Part shown: piece after piece, positions 28,679 to 39,102 of the stretch
Layout: every line of letters starts with the position of its first letter
Position numbering within the stretch: position 1 is the first letter of the stretch
Assembly (NCBI GenBank): GCA_964597445.1
Contig: CAZQXO010000005.1
Location: 14,804-78,803 of the forward strand
Reading direction: 5' to 3'
Length of the DNA stretch: 64,000 bases
Source: UBA10649 sp964597445
GTDB lineage: Bacteria > Actinomycetota > Actinomycetes > S36-B12
Notes under the pieces: model-generated
Told to the model about the DNA's origin: nothing
Seen by the model: only the letters and a program-made list of their open reading frames with translations
Database searches by the model: none
Translations under genes and position numbers: made by a program

Positions 28679-28816
28679 GAGACATGACGGAAGGGGGGGG
28701 GGCCGGGGGGGGCCGCCCGGGGGCAAGTGAGGGGGGGTGGGTTTCGGCGTGNNNNNNNNNNCGTCGACAGGCCGGACGGCCGGGACCGCGCGGGTCCCGG
28801 CCTTCCGTCATGTCTC
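28679..28816. other. low-quality join: poly-G tract, 10-N gap and inverted 16-mer
   Basis: After the adenosyltransferase stop, gagacatgacggaagg (28679-28694) runs into long G tracts up to a 10-N gap at 28752-28761. The exact reverse complement of that 16-mer stands at 28801-28816, spanning the atpC stop. Poly-G is a known no-signal artefact of two-colour sequencers. The copy next to it is therefore probably a fold-back artefact at a contig end and not a real repeat. Confidence 0.7.
28778..28802. terminator. hairpin between convergent pduO and atpC
   Basis: ggccgggacc and ggtcccggcc form a perfect 10-base stem with a 5-base loop (gcgcg). It sits 12 bases after the atpC stop and could end the ATP synthase transcript. 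No T-run follows, as is usual in GC-rich actinobacteria. Confidence 0.6.
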
Positions 28817-29231
28817 AGTGGTTGCTGACCGTCTTCGCAATCCCCGCGATCTGGATGCGCGTCTCGGCGCGCTTGAGGGCCGCCTGATCCTGCTCGCTCG
28901 GCTGGCTCTCCGCCTGAAGGCGGGCCAGGGCCGCCTTCGCGCGCTCGACGTCGATGTTCTCCGAGAGCTCCGCCGTCTCCGCGATCACGTTGACCTCGTT
29001 GCCGGAGACGGAGAAGAAGCCGCCATGGACCGCCACCATCATGGTCGACCCGTCCGCTTCCACCACCTTCAGCGCGGAGCTGTCGACCAGCAGCGCCAGT
29101 ACGGGCTCATGCCCCGCAAGGATGCCGATCTCGCCCTCCGGCGTCTTCGCCACGATGGCCTTCGCCTCGCCGGACCACAGGGCCCGCTCCGCCGAGACCA
29201 CCGCGACGCTCAGGAGCTTGTCGTCGGACAT
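28815..29231 (-). CDS. atpC: ATP synthase F1 epsilon subunit
   Basis: A 138-residue central-stalk subunit. The N-terminal beta barrel (about 1-90: LSVAVVSAERALWSGEAKAIVAKTPEG then GILAGHEPVLA) is followed by a two-helix C-terminal domain rich in Ala, Arg and Gln (95-138). It couples rotation and can inhibit ATP hydrolysis. It is the last gene of the ATP synthase set, 6 bases after atpD, and its stop borders the low-quality join, although its own sequence looks intact. Confidence 0.95.
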   Translation of the reverse strand: MSDDKLLSVAVVSAERALWSGEAKAIVAKTPEGEIGILAGHEPVLALLVDSSALKVVEADGSTMMVAVHGGFFSVSGNEVNVIAETAELSENIDVERAKAALARLQAESQPSEQDQAALKRAETRIQIAGIAKTVSNH

Positions 29232-29237
29232 GGCTGA

Positions 29238-30686
29238 CTAGCCCTTCGCCAGCTCTGCCGCATTGCGCTCCACGTCCTCGATGCCACCGGCCATGAAGAA
29301 CGCCTGCTCGGGAAGATGGTCGTACGTTCCGTCGCAGAGCGCCCTGAACGAGGCGATCGTCTCCTCGACCGGGACGAAGGACCCGGGCTGGCCCGTGAAG
29401 GCCTCAGCGACGAACATGTTCTGGGACAGGAAGCGCTGGATGCGGCGGGCTCGACCGACGAGGATCTTGTCCTCCTCGGAGAGCTCGTCGATGCCCAGGA
29501 TGGCGATGATGTCCTGAAGATCCTTGTAGCGCTGGAGGATCTCCTTGACCCGGGCCGCCACGGCGTAGTGCTCGTCACCGACGTAGCGCGGGTCCAGGAT
29601 CCGCGAGGTGGAGTCCAGCGGATCCACAGCCGGGTAGATGCCGAGCTCCGAGATCGGGCGGCTCAGCACGGTCGTGGCATCGAGGTGGGCGAACGTGGTC
29701 GCCGGGGCCGGATCGGTGAGGTCGTCCGCGGGGACGTAGATCGCCTGCAGCGAGGTGATGGAGTGACCGCGCGTGGAGGTGATGCGCTCCTGCAGCTGAC
29801 CCATCTCATCGGCCAGCGTCGGCTGGTAGCCGACGGCCGAGGGCATACGGCCGAGGAGGGTCGAGACCTCCGAGCCGGCCTGGGTGAACCGGAAGATGTT
29901 GTCGATGAACAGGAGGACGTCCTGCTTCTGGACATCACGGAAGTACTCCGCCATGGTCAGGGCCGTCAGCGCCACGCGAAGACGCGTGCCCGGAGGCTCG
30001 TCCATCTGGCCGAACACGAGTGCCGTCTTGCTGATGACGCCCGACTCGGTCATCTCGAGGAAGAGGTCATTGCCCTCGCGCGTGCGCTCTCCGACTCCTG
30101 CGAAGACCGAGACACCGCCGAAGTTCTCGGCGACGCGGTAGATCATCTCCTGGATGAGCACCGTCTTGCCGACGCCGGCTCCGCCGAACAGGCCGATCTT
30201 CCCGCCCTTGACGTAGGGCGTGAGCAGGTCGATGACCTTGATGCCCGTCGCGAAGACCTCGGTCTTGGACTCGAGCTGGTCGAAGGCCGGCGCCGCGCGA
30301 TGGATTCCCCAGCGCTCGGTGATCTCGAGCTCGTCCTCGCGGACATCCAGGGGCTTGCCCAGGGTGTTCCAGACATGGCCCTTGGTGATCTCACCGACCG
30401 GCACCATGATCGGTCCGCCGGTGTCGCTGACCGCCGCGCCTCGCACGAGGCCGTCGGTCGGCTGCATGGAGATGGCGCGCACCATGTTGTCGCCGATGTG
30501 CTGCGCGACCTCGAGGGTCAGCGTGCGGGCACCTCCGCCCTCCTCACCCTCGTCGAAGCGAACCTCGACGGTCAGGGCGTTGTTGAGCTCGGGCATCGCC
30601 TCGACGGGGAACTCCACGTCGACGACGGGGCCGGTGACGCGGGCAACTCGCCCTACGCCGGTCGTGGTCTCGGTCGTTGCGGTCAT
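29238..30686 (-). CDS. atpD: ATP synthase F1 beta subunit
   Basis: A 482-residue catalytic subunit. The P-loop GGAGVGKT lies near residue 168, GERTREGNDL contains the catalytic Glu, and LLFIDNIFRFTQAGSEVS and the DELSEEDK segment (DELSEED, touched by the rotor) follow. Length is normal. AGGAGAGG is placed before the ATG, and atpG ends 14 bases upstream. Confidence 0.98.
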   Translation of the reverse strand: MTATTETTTGVGRVARVTGPVVDVEFPVEAMPELNNALTVEVRFDEGEEGGGARTLTLEVAQHIGDNMVRAISMQPTDGLVRGAAVSDTGGPIMVPVGEITKGHVWNTLGKPLDVREDELEITERWGIHRAAPAFDQLESKTEVFATGIKVIDLLTPYVKGGKIGLFGGAGVGKTVLIQEMIYRVAENFGGVSVFAGVGERTREGNDLFLEMTESGVISKTALVFGQMDEPPGTRLRVALTALTMAEYFRDVQKQDVLLFIDNIFRFTQAGSEVSTLLGRMPSAVGYQPTLADEMGQLQERITSTRGHSITSLQAIYVPADDLTDPAPATTFAHLDATTVLSRPISELGIYPAVDPLDSTSRILDPRYVGDEHYAVAARVKEILQRYKDLQDIIAILGIDELSEEDKILVGRARRIQRFLSQNMFVAEAFTGQPGSFVPVEETIASFRALCDGTYDHLPEQAFFMAGGIEDVERNAAELAKG

Positions 30687-30700
30687 CGTTGTTCCCTCTC

Positions 30701-31609
30701 CTAGCCTGCAGCACTCAGCGCGTCGGCTCCACCGACGATCTCGCTGATCTCTTGGGTGATCTCGGCCTGACGGGCCTGGTTGGCTTGCCGTGACAACGAC
30801 TTGATCATCTCTTCGGCGTTGTCGGTGGCGGACTTCATGGCACGGCGACGAGCTGCATGCTCCGACGCCGCGGACATCAGCAGGGCCGAGTACACCGTCT
30901 GGTCGATGTACTGCGGCAGGAGGCCGTCGAGGACGGTCTCCGCGTTGGGCTCGAACTCGTAGAGGGCCGTGGGCTGGGCGCCCTCAGTCCTCTCCACGAC
31001 CTCGTCGACCACCTCCAGCGGGAGGATGCGACGAATGCGGGCCTGCTGGGTCACCATCGACGTGAAGTGCGTGTAGACGACATGGATCTCGTCGACACCG
31101 CCCTCCTCCGTCGGGGTGAGGAAGGCGCCGAGGAGGTCCTCCCCGATGCGCTTGGCATCGGCGTAGGTGGGCTGATCGGTGAAGCCCGTGTACTCCCCGC
31201 CCATCGGCCGCTCCCGGAACCGGTAGTACGAGACGCCCTTGCGACCCACGACATAGGGCAGCACCGTGATGCCCTTCTCACGGAGGTTGGCCGTCAGGGC
31301 CTCGGCCTCCTTGATGGCGTTGGAGGAGTAGGCGCCGGCGAGCCCGCGATCGGCCGTGATGATGAGCACGGCCGCCTTGGTCCGGTTCTCCGAGTTGGCC
31401 ATCAGCGGGTGCTTGCGAACATCCGCTGCACCCGTCGCCGCCGCGTTGATGGCCGCGTACAGGTGGGTCAGGTACGGCAGAGACGCCTCGAGGCGCTGCT
31501 GCGCCTTCACGATGCGTGACGAAGCGATCAGCTCCATCGCCTTCGTGATCTTCTTGGTCGCCTGGACGGACTTGATCCGCCGTCGATAGACCCGCAGTTG
31601 TGCACCCAT
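30701..31609 (-). CDS. atpG: ATP synthase F1 gamma subunit
   Basis: A 302-residue rotor shaft. The N-terminal coiled-coil helix (MGAQLRVYRRRIKSVQATKKITKAMELIA family pattern, given here only in part) and the C-terminal helix (SEHAARRRAMKSATDNAEEM) are both present. It rotates inside the alpha-beta hexamer. It begins 5 bases after atpA and has no clear ribosome binding site, so coupling to atpA translation is likely. Confidence 0.97.
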   Translation of the reverse strand: MGAQLRVYRRRIKSVQATKKITKAMELIASSRIVKAQQRLEASLPYLTHLYAAINAAATGAADVRKHPLMANSENRTKAAVLIITADRGLAGAYSSNAIKEAEALTANLREKGITVLPYVVGRKGVSYYRFRERPMGGEYTGFTDQPTYADAKRIGEDLLGAFLTPTEEGGVDEIHVVYTHFTSMVTQQARIRRILPLEVVDEVVERTEGAQPTALYEFEPNAETVLDGLLPQYIDQTVYSALLMSAASEHAARRRAMKSATDNAEEMIKSLSRQANQARQAEITQEISEIVGGADALSAAG

Positions 31610-31614
31610 GGTGG

Positions 31615-33249
<1,635 letters not shown>

Positions 33250-33325
33250 GGTGCCCTGCTCTCTTTCTCGGCCCGCTGCTGCGGGTGGGGTCTGTTCGGA
33301 CGTTGTCTCTGAAGTTCTGGTGTCG

Positions 33326-34135
33326 TCAGCCGATGATCTCGCGGCGAGCCTCGGCCAGTCGTGTGGCGATCGTCCCGTCGATGACCTCGCCGCCCACGGT
33401 GACGTGCGCTCCGCCCAGCACCGTGGGGTCGACCACGACGTTGAGCGTGACGCTGCGGCCGGTCAGGGAGGTCAGGGCAGCGGCCATGCGCTGCTCGAGG
33501 TCGGGGTCCAGCGGCCGCGCCACCCGCACGACAGCGACCAGCCGCTGCCGCTGCTCGGCTGCCAGGTCGACCAGCTCATCCATCGCCTGCTCGATGCGAC
33601 GCCCCTGGAGGTGGCTCAGGGAGAAGCCCACCACCTGAGCGGTCGTGGTCGTCACCTTGCCGGCCAGGAGATCGCGGACGATCCCCATGGTGGACGACGC
33701 GGGCAGGGCGGGGTCCGTCAGCGCCGACTGGAGCTCGGGTGAGGAGGCGATGATCCGTCCGATCCGGAAGATCTCGTCCTCGACCTCCTCGAGCGTCCCG
33801 CTGTCGGCCGCCACGCTGAAGGCCGCCTGGTCGCCCAGGATCCGGATCGCGGACACGAGGTCCTGCGGGGAGGACCAGCGCTGCCGGACGACCTGCGTGA
33901 GCACGTCGAGTGCGAGCGGGCTGACCTTGCCCCCGAGCAGGTGCGCCACGATCTCACCGCGGGTCCGCTCGGAGCGCCCCGAGTCCGACAGGGCCTCGCG
34001 CAGCGACTTCTCCCGCTCCAGAAGATCGCAGGCCGCGTACATGTCTGCGGCCAGGCCCGCGAAGTCCGGGTCGGTGCGGCGCGCCGCGACCAGCTCGGCG
34101 ACCCCAGCGAGGGAGCTCCTGCTGCTGGAGAACAT
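33326..34135 (-). CDS. atpH: ATP synthase delta subunit
   Basis: A 269-residue protein with the OSCP/delta domain in its C-terminal two thirds, ending VVDPTVLGGAHVTVGGEVIDGTIATRL, the classical end of AtpH. At 269 residues it is longer than the usual 180 because of an N-terminal stretch of about 90 residues; longer delta subunits occur in actinobacteria, but here there is no complete b-delta fusion because atpF is a separate gene. The ATG overlaps the atpF stop (TGATG). Confidence 0.92.
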   Translation of the reverse strand: MFSSSRSSLAGVAELVAARRTDPDFAGLAADMYAACDLLEREKSLREALSDSGRSERTRGEIVAHLLGGKVSPLALDVLTQVVRQRWSSPQDLVSAIRILGDQAAFSVAADSGTLEEVEDEIFRIGRIIASSPELQSALTDPALPASSTMGIVRDLLAGKVTTTTAQVVGFSLSHLQGRRIEQAMDELVDLAAEQRQRLVAVVRVARPLDPDLEQRMAAALTSLTGRSVTLNVVVDPTVLGGAHVTVGGEVIDGTIATRLAEARREIIG

Positions 34136-34692
34136 CAGACGCTGCCCTGCGAGTCGGCCATGGCCTCGAGATCGGCGACGAAGGACTCGACGGTCTGACG
34201 GACCCGGGCATCGTCCGACAGGGACTGGCCCACCACCTTGCTCGCCAGATCGACAGCCAGCACGCCCACCTGGGTGGTGAGCTGCCCCACCACCTGAGCG
34301 CGGTCGCGCTCGATGGCAGCCTCCGCCGAGGCCGTCACGGCGGCCGCCACGGCAACCGCCTCGCTGCGCGCCTCCTCCACGATCGCCTTGCGGTCAGCCT
34401 GCGCCTGCGTCCGGATCTCGGCGGCCTCCTGGCGGGCCTCAGCCAGCGCGCGGCGGTACTCCTCGAGATCTGCCTGCGCCTGCTGCTGCAACTCGTCCGC
34501 GCGTGCGATGCCCCCCTCGATGCGGTCGGTTCGCTCCTCCATGACCACCTTCATGCGAGGAAGCACGAACTTCCAGAAGAGGATCAGAACGATGAGGAAC
34601 GACAGCCCGCCCCAGATGAGGTCGTAGGACGCGGGGAACAGGATCGCGCTCCCCTCAGGAGCAGTTCCTGCAGCATGTACGTGCATGTTCAC
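34135..34692 (-). CDS. atpF: ATP synthase Fo b subunit
   Basis: A 185-residue peripheral stalk subunit with one membrane segment near residues 24-44 (LIWGGLSFLIVLILFWKFVL), followed by a long charged Ala/Glu/Gln/Arg-rich coiled coil (50-160) that dimerises and binds delta. A short periplasmic N-terminus (MNMHVHAAG) precedes the membrane span. It is coupled to atpH by a one-base overlap. Confidence 0.95.
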   Translation of the reverse strand: MNMHVHAAGTAPEGSAILFPASYDLIWGGLSFLIVLILFWKFVLPRMKVVMEERTDRIEGGIARADELQQQAQADLEEYRRALAEARQEAAEIRTQAQADRKAIVEEARSEAVAVAAAVTASAEAAIERDRAQVVGQLTTQVGVLAVDLASKVVGQSLSDDARVRQTVESFVADLEAMADSQGSV

Positions 34693-34747
34693 TCAGACCT
34701 TCACGTCAGGTGTCAATGGATGAGCGCACTGGAGGGGTGCACGGTCT

Positions 34748-34972
34748 CTAGACGAAGAGGAAGCCGGCAACGAGGCCGATGAGCGCGAGCGCCTCGGTGA
34801 ACGCGATGCCGAGGAACATGTTGGTGCGCAGGATGCTGGTGGCCTCGGGCTGGCGAGCGATGCCCTCGAGAGCCTTGCCGACCAGCACGCCGATGCCGAT
34901 GCCGGGTCCGATCGCCGCCAGGCCGTAGCCGATCGCATTGACGTTACCGGAGATTTCTGCGAGCAACTCCAC
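34748..34972 (-). CDS. atpE: ATP synthase Fo c subunit
   Basis: A 74-residue proteolipid with two membrane helices. GYGLAAIGPGIGIGVLVGKALEG forms the first and GIAFTEALALIGLVAGFLFV the second, with the ion-carrying Glu in FTEAL. Residues expected for sodium binding are not evident, so a proton-driven ring is likely. GTG 34972 is preferred to the in-frame GTG at 34987 because AAAGGA is placed 6 bases before it and the family starts there. Confidence 0.96.
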   Translation of the reverse strand: MELLAEISGNVNAIGYGLAAIGPGIGIGVLVGKALEGIARQPEATSILRTNMFLGIAFTEALALIGLVAGFLFV

Positions 34973-35021
34973 GGTCGTTCCTTTCACTTTGGCGCTCGAG
35001 CGGGTGCTCGAGCATCGGGGA

Positions 35022-35819
35022 TTAGTGCTCCTCGCTGGTGGCGCCGTCGATGTAGACGGCGGTCAGCAGCGTGAAGATGTATGCCTGCAGGAAGGCGATC
35101 AGGATCTCGAACAGGGTGAACGCAAGACCCATCGCATAGGACGGGATCGCGAAGACCTTGATGAAGCCATCGGCCAGGAGCAGGGCGCTGGTCGCACTGA
35201 AGAACAGCACGAGCAGGAGATGTCCAGCCATCATGTTGGCGAGCAGACGGATGGTGAGCGTCAGCGGGCGCAGGATGAAGGTGGAGACGAACTCGATGGG
35301 CGTGACCAGGATGTAGATCGGCCACGGGATGCCTGAGGGGAACAGGTTGGCCTTGAGGTAGTGGCCCAAGCCCAGGGCGCGGATGCCCTGGATGTTGAAG
35401 ACCAGCCACGCGATGATCGCGAACATCAGCGGGATACCGATGACGCTCGAGACCGACAGGTGCATGGTGGGGAGGATGCCGGTGATGTTGAAGGCGAAGA
35501 GGAGCCAGAACATCGACACCAGGTAGGGCGCGTACTTGCGGCCCTTCTCGCCCATGACCTCGTCGATGACGCTCTTCTGCACCAGGTCGATGGCCATCTC
35601 GCCGAGGTTCTGGACTCCCCGAGGGACGAGCTTCGGCCGAGCGAAGGCCGCCACGAAGAACACGCAGACCACACCCGTCATCAGCAGACCCATCAGGTTG
35701 ATGCGGGTCATGGCGAAGGGCGTGCCGACGAACAGCAGCTCACCGGGGAAGAACTCGCCGACCGTCGGCGCGGAGAAGCCGTCACCTTCAGCAGCCATCG
35801 GCGCGAGCGCGGTCAGCAA
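35022..35819 (-). CDS. atpB: ATP synthase Fo a subunit
   Basis: A 265-residue stator subunit with five to six membrane spans. The essential arginine lies in LTIRLLANMMAGH and the final helix in LFEILIAFLQAYIFTLLTAVYI. The first codon is probably TTG at 35819, with GGGAG in front; ATG 35798 would shorten it by seven residues and has no such site. It forms the proton channel with the c ring. Confidence 0.96.
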   Translation of the reverse strand: MLTALAPMAAEGDGFSAPTVGEFFPGELLFVGTPFAMTRINLMGLLMTGVVCVFFVAAFARPKLVPRGVQNLGEMAIDLVQKSVIDEVMGEKGRKYAPYLVSMFWLLFAFNITGILPTMHLSVSSVIGIPLMFAIIAWLVFNIQGIRALGLGHYLKANLFPSGIPWPIYILVTPIEFVSTFILRPLTLTIRLLANMMAGHLLLVLFFSATSALLLADGFIKVFAIPSYAMGLAFTLFEILIAFLQAYIFTLLTAVYIDGATSEEH

Positions 35820-35852
35820 CGGGGTCTCCCAAGGCCTGTGTCAGACGGATCG

Positions 35853-36083
35853 CTAGTCGCGACCGTAGCGGAGGTACACCACAAGAACAGAGGTGACGAA
35901 ACCCACGACGACCCCAATCGGGAGGAACACCCGCGTGGTGCCGAGCAGATAGTCGACACCCGCCCCGATGGCTGCCCAGGTGAGCGGACCAGCGACGAGA
36001 GTGCCAACCAGCGACCAGACGAAGTCTTCCCCTCTGTCCCTGCCAGCGGGCCTAGGCTCGCGACCCCGATCGCCGTTCACCAC
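35853..36083 (-). CDS. AtpZ/AtpI-like small membrane protein
   Basis: About 76 residues with two membrane segments (SLVGTLVAGPLTWAAIGAGVDYLL and VFLPIGVVVGFVTSVLVVY). The GxGxxxD arrangement between them is typical of AtpZ/AtpI proteins, which are thought to help assemble the c ring or supply magnesium. The start is uncertain: GTG 36083 or 36080 precedes VNGDRG, and no ribosome binding site is visible. It is the gene next to atpB. Confidence 0.75.
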   Translation of the reverse strand: MVNGDRGREPRPAGRDRGEDFVWSLVGTLVAGPLTWAAIGAGVDYLLGTTRVFLPIGVVVGFVTSVLVVYLRYGRD

Positions 36084-36149
36084 GAGGGAAACTAGCACAC
36101 GTGGTCCGGAAGACCGGAACGGAGGATCGCCCTTTCGGTGCGACACTCG

Positions 36150-36596
36150 TCACTCCCCCGGCTGAGACGCCTGAGGCTCGATGAAGGGGACCCTCGTGCG
36201 GACGACGATGACCGCCTCGGCGATGAGGTAGCCGACCGTTCCGATCAGGAAGGCCACGAAGAAGACGGTCCGGTTGTAGAAGTCGGCACCGCTCAGCAGG
36301 GCGAGCACGGCGATGAGGACGATCAGCTTGATCACCCATGAGCCGAGGATGGCCGCACCGAAGATCTCCGGCCGGACGGCCAGGGTCAGCAAGGCCACGA
36401 TGACCGTGATGGAGAAGAAGGAGACGGGCAGGGCGATCCCGAGGACCCCGCCCCACAGCCCGGCAGTTCCGTCCACCAGCCATCCGATGCCGCCGGCCAG
36501 GACGAGCGCGACGAGGGACCCCACGCTCCCCCATCGGAGGACCGCCACCATGGGGATGCGGACACCCGGAAGGGGACCGTCGCTCGCGCGGCTCAC
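36150..36596 (-). CDS. AtpI-like four-span membrane protein
   Basis: A 148-residue protein with four predicted membrane helices (about 20-38, 45-70, 80-100 and 108-132). Position between wecA and atpB is the same as that of the conserved membrane protein of mycobacterial atp operons (the Rv1303 position), which belongs to the ATP synthase protein I group. Role in ATP synthase assembly is inferred from position only. Its GTG overlaps the wecA stop (GTGA), so it is translated with wecA. Confidence 0.75.
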   Translation of the reverse strand: MSRASDGPLPGVRIPMVAVLRWGSVGSLVALVLAGGIGWLVDGTAGLWGGVLGIALPVSFFSITVIVALLTLAVRPEIFGAAILGSWVIKLIVLIAVLALLSGADFYNRTVFFVAFLIGTVGYLIAEAVIVVRTRVPFIEPQASQPGE

Positions 36597-37726
36597 CCTT
36601 GGAGCCTATCTCCCCCCGGGGTGACGCCGGCCTGCGCCGGCTCGAGCCGGCGACGGCCCGGACGGCGCACGACCCAGACCAGCACGACGAGGCCGATGGC
36701 GAATCCGGCCAACGCCCATGCCGCCGGAACGAAGGCAACGAGCACCGCACTGCCTGCCACGAGACCGGTCCAGGCGTACATGAGCACGACCGCCCGTACC
36801 TGGCTGTGCCCCATCTCCAGGAGCCGGTGGTGCAGGTGCTGCTTGTCCGGCGCGAAGGGATTCCGGCCGGCTCGGGTGCGCCGCACCACGGCCAGGCCCA
36901 GGTCGATGAGCGGAACCGCCATGACGGCGATGGGCAGGAGCACGGGCAGCAGCGCGGGGAACAGGGCGCCACCGGCCACGGCGCTGGGATCCACCTGGCC
37001 GGACAGGGTGATCGTCGCCGCGGCCAGCATCAGGCCCAGCATCATCGAGCCGGTGTCTCCCATGAAGATGCGCGCTCGGTAGAAGTTGTTCGGCAGGAAG
37101 CCCGCGGTCACGCCGACGAGGAGCACGGACACCAAGGTGGCGAGGGTGGCCCGCTCGAAGCCGAGTTCCACGGAGAGCAGGTAGGCGTAGGCGAAGAAGG
37201 CGCCGGCGGCCACCATCACGATTCCCGCGGCGAGTCCATCGAGGCCGTCCACGAAGTTGATCGCATTGATGCTGATGAGCACGATCAGCACGGTGAACAG
37301 GACGCTGGTGACCGGATCGAGCACGAAGGTGCCGCCGATCGGGAGCCAGATGATGGCGATGCCCTGGAAGGCCATGACGCCTGCAGCCAGGACCTGCCCC
37401 GCCAGCTTGGTCGGCGCGTCCAGCCCCCACCGGTCGTCGACGATGCCCAGCGCCACGATGATGGCGATGCCCGACAGCAGGGCGATCGCCGAGTTGCTGC
37501 CCTCGAAGACCGAGCGCATCATCGGGAGCTTGCTGGCCAGGAGCAGCCCCGCCAGCACGCCGCCCAGCATGGCCAGACCGCCCAGGCGCGGCGTGGGCTC
37601 CGCATGGACGTCCCGATCCCGCACCTCGGCCATGAATCCGTACCTGATGGCCAGCCTGCGTACCGGTGGCGTCAGCAGGTAGGTGACCGCCGCAGCGGCC
37701 AGCAGGCACAGCAGGTACTCGCGCAT
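36593..37726 (-). CDS. wecA: polyprenyl-phosphate GlcNAc-1-phosphate transferase WecA/Rfe
   Basis: A 377-residue MraY-family integral membrane enzyme with about eleven spans. Family motifs are PTPRLGGLAM, the aspartate pair in GIVDDRWGLD, NFVDGLDGLAAG, FMGDTGSMMLG and HLHHRLLEMGHS. It transfers GlcNAc-1-phosphate to decaprenyl phosphate and so begins arabinogalactan-linker or other polysaccharide synthesis in actinobacteria. It lies 7 bases after glyA. It is distinguished from MraY by the HLHHRL motif and by the neighbours. Confidence 0.93.
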   Translation of the reverse strand: MREYLLCLLAAAAVTYLLTPPVRRLAIRYGFMAEVRDRDVHAEPTPRLGGLAMLGGVLAGLLLASKLPMMRSVFEGSNSAIALLSGIAIIVALGIVDDRWGLDAPTKLAGQVLAAGVMAFQGIAIIWLPIGGTFVLDPVTSVLFTVLIVLISINAINFVDGLDGLAAGIVMVAAGAFFAYAYLLSVELGFERATLATLVSVLLVGVTAGFLPNNFYRARIFMGDTGSMMLGLMLAAATITLSGQVDPSAVAGGALFPALLPVLLPIAVMAVPLIDLGLAVVRRTRAGRNPFAPDKQHLHHRLLEMGHSQVRAVVLMYAWTGLVAGSAVLVAFVPAAWALAGFAIGLVVLVWVVRRPGRRRLEPAQAGVTPGGDRLQG

Positions 37727-37733
37727 GCGAGGG

Positions 37734-39002
37734 TCAGTCCCGGGGGTAGGCCGGATGCGCCGTGACGAGTTCGGAGACCTCAGCAGCGATCGCAGGCGCG
37801 TCTGACCCGTTCACGTCGCGCACCGCACGGCTGATCAGCCTCGCGACCGTGGCCATGTCGGACTCCCCCATGCCCTGCGTCGTCACGGCCGGGGTTCCCA
37901 CCCGGATGCCCGAGCCCTTCGACGGGGGCTCCGGGTCGTACGGGATCGCGTTCTTGTTCAGCGTGATCCGAGAAGCGTCGCAGCGCGCCTCCGCCACGTC
38001 TCCGGTGACGCCGGTCCCGCGGATGTCGATGAGGGCCAGGTGGGTGTCGGTGCCTCCGCTCACGGGCCGCATGCCCTCCTGGGCCAAACCGGCAGCAAGC
38101 GCCTGCGCATTCACGATCACCTGCCGTGCATAGTCCTGGTACGCCGGGGTCGCGGCCTCCTTGAGGGCCACCGCCTTGGCGGCGACAGCATGCATGAGGG
38201 GTCCGCCCTGCATCATGGGGAACACGGCCTTGTCGATCTTGGCGGCGTGCTCCTCCTTGCACAGGATCATGCCTCCACGTGGCCCCCGCAGAACCTTGTG
38301 CGTCGTGAAGGTGACGACATCGGCATAGGGCACCGGGCTCGGGATCGCCTTTCCTGCGACCAGCCCGATGAAGTGCGCCGCATCGACCATCAGGATGGCG
38401 CCCACCTCGTCGGCGATCTCCCGGAAGGCCGCGAAGTCGATGAGGCGGGGGTAGGCCGTCGCTCCCGCGATGATCATCTTGGGCCGGCGCTCGCGAGCGA
38501 TCGAGCGCACCTCGTCGTAGTCGATCAGCTCGGTGTCCTCCCGGACACCGTAGGAGGCGATGTCGAACCACTTGCCGGAGAAGTTGACCTTGGACCCGTG
38601 CGTCAGGTGGCCGCCATGCGCCAGGCTCATGGCCATCACGGTGTCGCCCGGCATGACGAAGGCCCCGTAGGCAGCGAGGTTGGCGCTCGCGCCGCTGTGC
38701 GGCTGGAGGTTGGCGTGATCGGCGCCGAACAGCTCCTTCGCCCGCGCGATGCCGATGTTCTCGGCGCGGTCGACGTCGGAGCAGCCGCCGTAGTAGCGAC
38801 GGTCCGGGTATCCCTCGGCGTACTTGTTGCTCAGCGTGGACCCGAGCGCCGCAAGCACGGCGGGAGACGTGAAGTTCTCGCTCGCGATCAACTGGAGACC
38901 GCTGCGCAGTCGCTCCAGCTCATCAAGGATGATGCCGGCGATCTGCGGATCCTCAGCCGCGAGCTGATCGAAATCAGGTCCCCAGAACGGCGTGGTCACC
39001 AT
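37734..39002 (-). CDS. glyA: serine hydroxymethyltransferase
   Basis: A 422-residue PLP enzyme that converts serine to glycine and loads tetrahydrofolate with a one-carbon unit. Motifs are LIASENFTSPAV, NKYAEGYPDRRYYGG, and the PLP lysine in TFTTHKVLRGPRGG. AGGGAG precedes ATG 39002; an upstream GTG at 39014 is less likely. It has its own 5' region of 100 bases after tsaC and leads into wecA. Confidence 0.97.
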   Translation of the reverse strand: MVTTPFWGPDFDQLAAEDPQIAGIILDELERLRSGLQLIASENFTSPAVLAALGSTLSNKYAEGYPDRRYYGGCSDVDRAENIGIARAKELFGADHANLQPHSGASANLAAYGAFVMPGDTVMAMSLAHGGHLTHGSKVNFSGKWFDIASYGVREDTELIDYDEVRSIARERRPKMIIAGATAYPRLIDFAAFREIADEVGAILMVDAAHFIGLVAGKAIPSPVPYADVVTFTTHKVLRGPRGGMILCKEEHAAKIDKAVFPMMQGGPLMHAVAAKAVALKEAATPAYQDYARQVIVNAQALAAGLAQEGMRPVSGGTDTHLALIDIRGTGVTGDVAEARCDASRITLNKNAIPYDPEPPSKGSGIRVGTPAVTTQGMGESDMATVARLISRAVRDVNGSDAPAIAAEVSELVTAHPAYPRD

Positions 39003-39102
39003 GGTCTCCCTCACGTTGTCGCAGGCCTCGGCCCGCGTCTACCCGTCATGTCCTCGGCTGTGGACGAGCACGTCGCCCCCACCCGGGACCGTGCCCTCCA
39101 CT

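Noticed and set aside
28679..28816. Inverted 16-mer pair as the ends of a small mobile element
   Set aside because: No transposase and no target duplication; poly-G and Ns next to it point to an assembly artefact.
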